Source: Spinacia oleracea
Taxonomy: Eukaryota > Streptophyta > Magnoliopsida > Caryophyllales > Amaranthaceae
Assembly: GCF_020520425.1 (NCBI RefSeq)
Contig: NC_079487.1
Location: 131,090,385-131,154,384 of the forward strand
Direction: 5' to 3'
DNA length: 64,000 bases
This document shows, in pieces, positions 60,587 through 64,000 of the stretch. Made by a program: the position numbers and the translations under genes. Numbering within the stretch: position 1 is the stretch's first letter; every line of letters starts with the position of its first letter. The notes below the pieces were generated by a model that worked only from the letters and a program-made list of their open reading frames with translations, searched no databases and was not told the DNA's origin.

Positions 60587-63500
60587 ATGGCTTCACATTT
60601 TCACAGATTTATCACCGTTTTCGTCATTTTAGTCGCCTTTTGTCTGAACAGGTAAACTATTTCTTTGATTTCTCTCTCCTGTTTTCTCTAATTAACGCTA
60701 AATTATTTCTGCAATTCATGTTTCATTTCCTTCAATCTGTTCAGTGAATTTGATATTTAGTCGTTTAATTTAATGTTAGTCAAAATCCGCTGAAATTGAA
60801 AATGTTTTTCGCCGCAATTTTGTGCGGGGATTGTGATTTTTATGTTGAATATGCTGAGATTTCTGTGATTATTTGTATAGCTGAGATAGCTAGAAATTCT
60901 CGTATGGCGCCTTTTGTTGTTAGTAATTTCTTGATGTAGGCATTAAAATCAAGCATAGGGTTTAGCGTTCTTGCGATTGCATTTCAGCGTGGCGGCGAGA
61001 ACCATGTTTGGAATTCTGGTTGATGTTGTTTCTCTCACACTTTCGATGATGATATTACGATTTGTTGATGATTTAGTGTTGCTAATACTACATTCGGTTA
61101 TTTTAGGCACAAGAAGTTCTGATGTTGATTTTATCCATAGTAGACTAGTAGTCCATCAATTTGAAATTCTAATTTCAGATCGAATTGTAATATTTCTTTA
61201 CAGAAAAAGGGGAAATTGAAAAATAATAACTGTGATCTGTGAATAGTGCAAATAACATGGTATTTTCGTAATTAAGTCAGTAAGAAAAGCAAAAAATGGC
61301 GGAAATTAAAAAAAAAAACGTCAATTAAATGGATAAAATTTGAGATTAAGTTTGTAACATTTGAGCTCAAATGAATAAGAGTACAACTTAACTGAATAAA
61401 AATTGCATTTAAATGAATAATTTGGTGCCACTTGAAAGTCAATTTAATTACAATTATGCCATGTGGTTTGTACTACTTATACATAACATTTATTGATTTA
61501 GAATGATAGAATCACCCCAGAAAAAGAGTTATCTTGAATGTTTCATTTATAAATGTGGCGGAATTCAAGAAAAAATAAATCTTACGCTGTAGAATGGCAA
61601 TAGATTTTTTGTTTTTTTCTGATTGAAACGAACTTGGGAAAACGAATGAGTGAATATTTGGATGCCTCTACTGAAAGTCATATATAATTCTTGAGATGGA
61701 TAGAATACATGATAAGAACTAAGAGGTACCTTTGTTTAGATGAGTGTCTAGTTGTCGTTTTGTGTTCATATTCTCCCTATTGTCCCAGATTTGATATATT
61801 TCTTAGATTTTTACGTCGAATTTCTTGTGCCACTCTTGCTGGAAGGTTTTTCTCAGCGCCGGTCATCTGGATGACATTTATTTTTGGATAGTGGCATAGT
61901 GATTCAGTTGTGAGTTCAAAAGTTATGACTGAATTTCCTAATGTAGAATAGCACTTGATGTAAAATGAGGACATACGTGCTCTAAAGCACAGGAATGAGT
62001 GGATGCTACTTGCATCTATCTAGCTGATTCACTGATTGTTTATCATTCGATTCTACAAGTTTTTGTGCTGATATTCTGATATCATTGTATGTTTCACGGA
62101 GCATTAATAAACTGAATCATTTTAATCCCTTAGTGTCTGATTTTGCTTGACCTATGGATTTCGGGATGGGCATAAATCTGGATCGTGGAAAGCCCTTATT
62201 TTCAATTAAATGATTCACCACCTCAAAGGAGAGGATTCGTTTGTTGAGCTATGTTTTAAGTTTACATTTCTGCATTTTGATCTCTGGTAGACTTACTCAT
62301 AGTAATTACTGAATCAGAATCATTCTTTTCCTATGTGTGCAGTACATTGACTTTTGAGATAAGCACTCCTGAACCATTAAGTTGTCTGTGTACGTCTGTT
62401 TTTAAAAAATTTGTTTTACTATTTTAAACACCTGATTTTATGCAGGCCTTTATGCCGCGGAGAAAGGGAGAAGGAAAAAACATTAGCTATTATCAAGCCA
62501 GATGGAATTTTGGGCAACTACAGTGATAAAATTAAAAATATAATTACAGGTTATGGGTTTAGTATTACGAGGGAGATGAGGATCCAGCTTGATGAGGATG
62601 CTGTGAGGAGCTTCTATGCTGAACATTCCTCTAAAAGCTTTTTCCTTAGTCTTGTCAAATATATGACAAGGTATGTGACTAAGCATTTTAACTTTCCCTT
62701 AGTTAATAATTACGGTTCATAGAATTGAACAACTATACTTTCTTTGTTCCTTGTTATCTGTTCACTTATCATGCTTGCCTATTTGAAGTAATAATTTTAC
62801 AGCAACAACTCCTTCGTATGTGCTGATTTGTTTATTCTAATAAACAACGAGGACCATGAAAGAGATAGCATGTGAGACATAGTGGATTTTTTTTATTTTT
62901 ATTTAAGTGGGGACCATGAGAAAAGAAACACTAAAACATTTTGAGTGGGGATTAATGGAAGAGAGAAATAATAAAATATGGTAGAAGTTACCAAATGTAA
63001 AGTGAAGCATAAAAAAAACATCCCATAAAAGGCAAGTGATGCATTTAAAAAAACGGAGGGGGTATCATATTGCTTCTTCTGTTAAACTTTCTTTTAATGC
63101 GATTTATGGATTCCGATTCTGTTTTTACTTCCTAGCAAATGTCATAGAGTTCAAATATTATAGGTTGGGCCTGGGCTCTATGGTTACTGAATGATCCAGT
63201 TCATCAATCTAGCTTGAAATACATCCACTAAAAGTCTTGTATATCTCTAACCAATTTGTCCATTCTTTATCCAGTGGTCCAATCTTGGTAATGATTCTGG
63301 AGAAGGACAATGCTGTTGCTGATTGGCGTAAGTTGATTGGACCCACTGATGCTGAGAAGGCTAAGGTCACTCATCCTCAAAGGTTGTTACCATCTAATCC
63401 TTCCTTTGATTTATTCATCAATTTTACTATTTGGATCCATGGTCTCCTTTTAGGCTAGAAGAAGACTTGCTATGTGATGGTTCACTTAAACACTTATTTG

Positions 63501-63667
63501 AATGAGAAAACACTTTAAATCACCAAAATTTGTTTGTCTTGTTAAACCTTTTGGTTCCTCTATCCTTTTCAGTATTAGAGCGATGTGTGGCTTCAACATG
63601 GAGAGGAATTGTGTCCACGGTTCTGATTCTACTCAATCTGCTTCAAGGGAGATATCATTTTTCTTTG
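60587..63667 (+). CDS. Nucleoside diphosphate kinase (NDPK5-like), partial at the 3' end
   Basis: The visible exons are 60587-60651, 62446-62670, 63275-63382 and 63573-63667. Junctions are GT-AG, and the last exon ends in phase 1 at a donor (TTTG|GTATGG). Residues 1-21 ([20 protein letters not shown]) look like a signal peptide or anchor, so the enzyme may enter the secretory pathway. The catalytic domain follows: TLAIIKPDG (Lys39), IGPTDAEKA (about 118-126) and NCVHGSDS with active-site His148. It transfers the gamma phosphate between nucleoside triphosphates and diphosphates through phospho-His. Spacing and sequence resemble Arabidopsis At1g17410 (from memory). The remaining C-terminal exon is not identified and probably lies beyond the window. 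Confidence 0.88.
62809..63062. mobile_element. Stowaway-like MITE in NDPK intron 2
   Basis: The left end is CTCCTTCGTATGTGCTG and the right end AAAAACGGAGGGGG followed by TA. Internal blocks such as GTGGGGACCATG match the element at 8263-8539, suggesting the same family. The left TA is degraded. Confidence 0.6.
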
Positions 63668-64000
63668 GTATGGTTAATGTCTTGATGATCTTTTGGTTTA
63701 CATATCTATCATTTAGTGATGCAAACCAAAATGTTGGGTTTAGGTTTTGAGACTTACGCTAACATCATCTCTATCGATTAGATTTTTGGAAGATATTTAG
63801 GTTGGAAAAAACAAACATAATATATTATCCAGTATTCCTGTTTGGTTGCAGTAGGGGGCGGAAGGAAACAAAAGTTGGAAAAATTATAAATGCATGATTA
63901 GTTTAAATTATCTGGAGGGTAATAGGTGAGCACCAATCCATGTATTTCCAGCTAGATACATTAACAGTTAGATATACTCCTCTAACTAGTGGATGGAGAC
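63668..64000 (+). other. NDPK intron running out of the window
   Basis: This follows the donor at 63667/63668. A possible acceptor at about 63850 (GGTTGCAG) would open onto a short in-frame reading that soon stops, unlike the expected C-terminal tail. The terminal exon is therefore left unassigned. Confidence 0.5.

Noticed and set aside
1..64000. CRISPR arrays, bacterial operons, rRNA and intact tRNA genes
   Set aside because: None seen; the repeats lack CRISPR spacing and the gene structures are eukaryotic.

Overview
This window is nuclear DNA from a flowering plant. The evidence is intron-rich genes with GT-AG junctions, plant-specific protein families, and an AT-rich intergenic space full of small transposons. 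The Stowaway elements beginning CTCCCTCCGT and the tRNA-derived SINEs resemble those of Caryophyllales, perhaps an Amaranthaceae species such as spinach, beet or quinoa. That placement is inference, since no database could be searched.

Four protein-coding genes can be supported. (1) On the minus strand near 11.1-12.6 kb is an intronless-CDS gene for a 165-residue DUF1677 protein, with a likely 5'UTR intron. (2) On the minus strand at 27.6-34.5 kb is a seven-exon gene for a 654-residue class-3 lipase with the GHSLGG nucleophile motif. (3) On the plus strand at 45.9-56.8 kb is a 13-exon gene for a 755-residue von Willebrand factor A protein, similar to inter-alpha-trypsin inhibitor heavy chain, with an intact metal-ion site and a cysteine-rich tail. 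(4) On the plus strand from 60.6 kb is a nucleoside diphosphate kinase with an N-terminal signal-like segment; it runs off the right end of the window. In genes 2 and 3 every junction keeps the reading frame. The genes share no obvious pathway; this looks like ordinary plant gene order.

The layout from left to right is as follows. 0-11 kb has no gene and holds a SINE, a GC-rich hAT-type MITE, Stowaway MITEs and inverted-repeat elements. 11-12.7 kb is the DUF1677 gene. 12.7-27.2 kb has no gene and holds paired Stowaway copies, a SINE, a solo-LTR remnant, a MITE with 9-bp duplications, an (AT)n tract, hAT-like MITEs, another SINE and three Helitron-like elements. 27.2-35 kb is the lipase gene, whose first intron carries two Stowaway MITEs and a minisatellite. 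35-45.9 kb has no gene and holds MITEs and Helitron-like elements. 45.9-56.8 kb is the vWA gene with two MITEs in its introns. 56.8-60.6 kb holds a hAT-like MITE, a Helitron fragment and a third copy of the GC-rich MITE just upstream of the kinase gene.

I found no previously undescribed gene system. The more unusual observations are small. Several 15-35-bp poly-A/T inserts are flanked by 11-18-bp direct repeats and look like tail-only retroposons. One Helitron-like element contains internal tandem units. A 23-G run lies beside a cryptic acceptor, and one GC-rich MITE family recurs at two of the four genes.
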